Source of the DNA: Nitrospiraceae bacterium
GTDB taxonomy: Bacteria; Nitrospirota; Thermodesulfovibrionia; UBA6902
DNA length: 7,736 bases
Reading direction: 5' to 3'
Assembly: GCA_020354155.1 (NCBI GenBank)
Contig: CP070644.1
Span: 708,221 to 715,956 of the forward strand
The notes below the pieces were generated by a model. That model searched no databases and was not told where the DNA came from. It saw nothing but the letters and a program-made list of their open reading frames with translations. A program made the translations under genes and the position numbers. Shown here piece after piece: positions 6,090 through 7,736 of this stretch; the stretch's first letter is position 1; the number at the start of each line of letters is the position of its first letter.

Positions 6090-6206
6090 TTTTCCCCCTT
6101 ATTATTGGAGTATAGAGTCAGGAGTTATGAGTGAAACTGGACGAACAAGCTTACTGGCACACCTTCCTCTTAACCCGAAACCCTGAATTTTCCAGGCACT
6201 ATTTAA

Positions 6207-6281
6207 TGGCTGGGGCGGGAGGATTCGAACCCCCGAATGCATGGACCAAAACCATGTGTCTTACCACTTGACGACGCCCCA
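6207..6281 (-). tRNA. tRNA-Gln (anticodon UUG)
   Basis: The 75-base tRNA has a 7-bp acceptor stem (TGGGGCG / CGCCCCA), the G discriminator and an encoded CCA end at 6207-6209. The anticodon loop TTTTGGT (6245-6251) carries TTG at 6247-6249 on a CATGG/CCATG stem, so it reads CAA and, by wobble, CAG. The T arm is GGGGG-TTCGAAT-CCTCC with one G-U pair. All arms are intact. It sits between ispE and prs, the arrangement I associate with Geobacter-like genomes. Confidence 0.98.
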
Positions 6282-6293
6282 TAATCCGTCAAG

Positions 6294-6323
6294 ATTATAA
6301 TATAAAGCTTTCTGAACTGTCAG
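6294..6323 (-). promoter_or_regulatory. Sigma-70-type promoter of tRNA-Gln
   Basis: On the minus strand CTGACA (6318-6323, five of six bases) and a perfect TATAAT (6294-6299) are 18 bases apart. Initiation would fall near 6287, a few bases before the mature tRNA start at 6281. It lies wholly in the gap after the ispE stop. No convincing terminator separates the tRNA from prs, so this promoter may also serve prs-rplY-pth. Confidence 0.75.
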
Positions 6324-6330
6324 TTTAAAT

Positions 6331-7233
6331 TTATTCTGTTATGGTTTTGACAACTGCTGTCCAGAAACCTTTAAAACGCTTATTTGCATTTTCAGCTTCT
6401 GCCGTTGAGTTGAAAACCCCAAAAACAGTTGAACCGCTGCCGCTCATCAGGGAACATTGTGCGCCAACCTCTTGCAATCTCTTCTTTACGTCAGCGATAA
6501 GCGGGAAGTTCTCAATGGCTATGGATTCAAGGTCATTGAATACATTTGACCCCATTCTGTCCAGTTTGACCTTCTCAAAAGTGCTGATAAAATGCCCAAT
6601 ATTATCCACTTTCTCAACTTTTTTTGTCAACTCGGCATCAGGTGGAGAGACAGATTCGGCAGGCAATAACCGCTTATATTGCCGGTGCTTTTCAGCAAAC
6701 CCTGTATAGGCCCATTTCGTTGAAATTTCAAAGGCCGGTTTGACAAGAAGCAGATCAACGGGTGCTGCTGCCTGTCGTCTGCTGATTATCTCCCCTCGTC
6801 CCTCCACAAAGGCAAGAGATCCAAAGAGGAAAAAAGGCACATCAGAGCCGAGTTCTTCAGCAAAAACAGCGAGTTCCCTGTCAGAGAGTCCCAGAGACCA
6901 CAGTCTGTTTAACCCCAGCAGCGTGGTTGCAGCATCGCTGCTTCCTCCGCCGAGGCCTGCACCCATGGGAATTTTTTTCTCAAGATGAATGGCAGCTCCT
7001 GCTGAAACATTGCACTTTTCCTGAAGCAATCGTGCAGCCCTGTACACAAGATTGTTGTGTAGCGGAATATTGCTGTCTGATTGAAGCTCTATTTCAGGAG
7101 CAGAATCAAAGGTCAGCCTGTCATAGAGGGATATTTTCTGTATCAGACTCTGGATTTCGTGGAATCCATCATCCCGGCGATGAAGGATCTTTAGGAACCA
7201 GTTTATTTTTGCCGGAGCCTTTAATGTAATCAT
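6331..7233 (-). CDS. ispE: 4-diphosphocytidyl-2-C-methyl-D-erythritol kinase
   Basis: IspE phosphorylates CDP-methylerythritol with ATP, a step of the MEP (non-mevalonate) route to isoprenoids, in the cytoplasm. It is a GHMP kinase. From the ATG at 7233 it has 300 residues, near the usual 280-310. Seen are the N-terminal APAKIN (5-11, with catalytic Lys9), the ATP-binding PMGAGLGGGSSDAA (89-102), GSDVPFF (129-135, catalytic Asp131) and the C-terminal SGSGSTVFG (264-272). The frame extends 17 codons upstream to a TTG at 7284 with no ribosome binding site. I prefer the ATG because the family starts a few residues before APAKIN, though its own binding site is also weak. It follows the TPR gene by 82 bases. 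Confidence 0.97.
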   Translation of the reverse strand: MITLKAPAKINWFLKILHRRDDGFHEIQSLIQKISLYDRLTFDSAPEIELQSDSNIPLHNNLVYRAARLLQEKCNVSAGAAIHLEKKIPMGAGLGGGSSDAATTLLGLNRLWSLGLSDRELAVFAEELGSDVPFFLFGSLAFVEGRGEIISRRQAAAPVDLLLVKPAFEISTKWAYTGFAEKHRQYKRLLPAESVSPPDAELTKKVEKVDNIGHFISTFEKVKLDRMGSNVFNDLESIAIENFPLIADVKKRLQEVGAQCSLMSGSGSTVFGVFNSTAEAENANKRFKGFWTAVVKTITE

Positions 7234-7315
7234 TCTGTGCCGGGTTCCAATGAGATATGTGGTGGAAAGGCGGTGTTTCTGCAATCAGGAAGCAGATTCT
7301 GACTGTATCCTGTTA

Positions 7316-7736
7316 CTACTGTTGCTCTAATTCTTCTATCTTCTTTTGTAGCCGTTCCTTCAGCCCCTTTTCCTCCTTATGGTGCTGAAGCGACTTCTTC
7401 CATGCATTTCTTGCAGCATCGGTATCTTCCAGCTTCAGATAGACATCTCCGAGATGCTCAAGGATAATAGGGTCATTCTTTTCTGTCTCAGTGGCTTTCT
7501 GTATTTCCTTCAGTGCCTCACTGTACATGCCTTTTTTATAATAGACCCAGCCAAGGCTGTCACGGATATATCCCCGGTCAGGCTCTATTTCAATCGCCTT
7601 TTTTATAAGGTCAAGGGCCTCGTCAAGGTTGATTCCCCTGTCAGCATAGGTGTAGCCAAGGTAGTTCAGGGCGTCAACATGCTGCGGGTTTATGGAGATT
7701 GTCTTCTTGAGGTACTCAAGCATCTTTTCAGTCTCG
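7316..7736 (-). CDS. TPR-repeat protein, 3' part only
   Basis: The frame is open to the window edge, so the N-terminus is missing and the Met at 7723 is internal: the preceding codons read Glu-Thr-Glu-Lys in frame. The visible 139 residues hold three tetratricopeptide repeats of 34 residues, counted from Met7723 at about 14-47 (LNYLGYTYADRG), 48-81 (DSLGWVYYKKG) and 82-115 (EHLGDVYLKL). A Lys/Glu-rich helix follows. TPRs are helical hairpins for protein contacts. The DALNYLGYTYAD...DSLGWVYYKKG pair is typical of the C-terminus of long bacterial TPR proteins, often exported or lipoproteins, found next to ispE in Desulfobacterota and Nitrospirota. The partner is unknown. The stop is TAG, 31 bases before the possible TTG and 82 before the ATG of ispE. 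Confidence 0.9.
   Translation of the reverse strand, partial: ETEKMLEYLKKTISINPQHVDALNYLGYTYADRGINLDEALDLIKKAIEIEPDRGYIRDSLGWVYYKKGMYSEALKEIQKATETEKNDPIILEHLGDVYLKLEDTDAARNAWKKSLQHHKEEKGLKERLQKKIEELEQQ

Noticed and set aside
6102..6206. A separate prs promoter or a terminator between tRNA-Gln and prs
   Set aside because: A TATACT is present on the minus strand but has no acceptable -35 partner, and the only hairpin has a weak 5-bp stem with no T run.
7234..7284. A 17-residue N-terminal extension of IspE starting at TTG
   Set aside because: There is no ribosome binding site before the TTG, and the IspE family begins just before APAKIN, which fits the ATG at 7233.

Overview
The window comes from a Gram-negative bacterium. 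The right-hand block reads, in transcription order on the minus strand, TPR protein, ispE, tRNA-Gln(UUG), prs, rplY, pth. I associate this gene order with Desulfobacterota (old Deltaproteobacteria, e.g. Geobacter) and Nitrospirota, and the outer-membrane lipoprotein domain in the left half agrees with a diderm cell. The sequence does not settle the phylum. Every gene I can support is on the minus strand.

Right half (3854-7736), close to 50% GC where I counted: a 5'-truncated TPR protein, IspE (isoprenoid MEP pathway kinase), a tRNA-Gln with its own near-consensus promoter, ribose-phosphate pyrophosphokinase, ribosomal protein L25 of the long TL5/Ctc type, and peptidyl-tRNA hydrolase. L25 and Pth both serve translation; the tRNA promoter may also feed prs-rplY-pth. 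A 9-bp stem-loop lies between prs and rplY.

Left half (1-3853), about 30% GC where I counted: a secreted 498-residue protein of unknown function ending in a peptidoglycan-binding domain, a possible small cysteine-motif ORF, and a 401-residue protein joining an Slp-type outer-membrane lipoprotein domain through a long charged linker to a C-terminal SPOR domain. Both larger proteins point to the cell envelope and murein. A close match to the Fur operator abuts a TTGACA element upstream of the 498-residue gene, so iron control is a testable guess.

At the left edge a reading frame starts at base 35 and leaves the window after eleven codons. Its start resembles some IS110-family transposases. Just upstream, bases 37-123 can fold into an elaborate nested structure that buries that gene's ribosome binding site. 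This edge and the possible Fur control are the most unusual parts of the window. The core block is ordinary.
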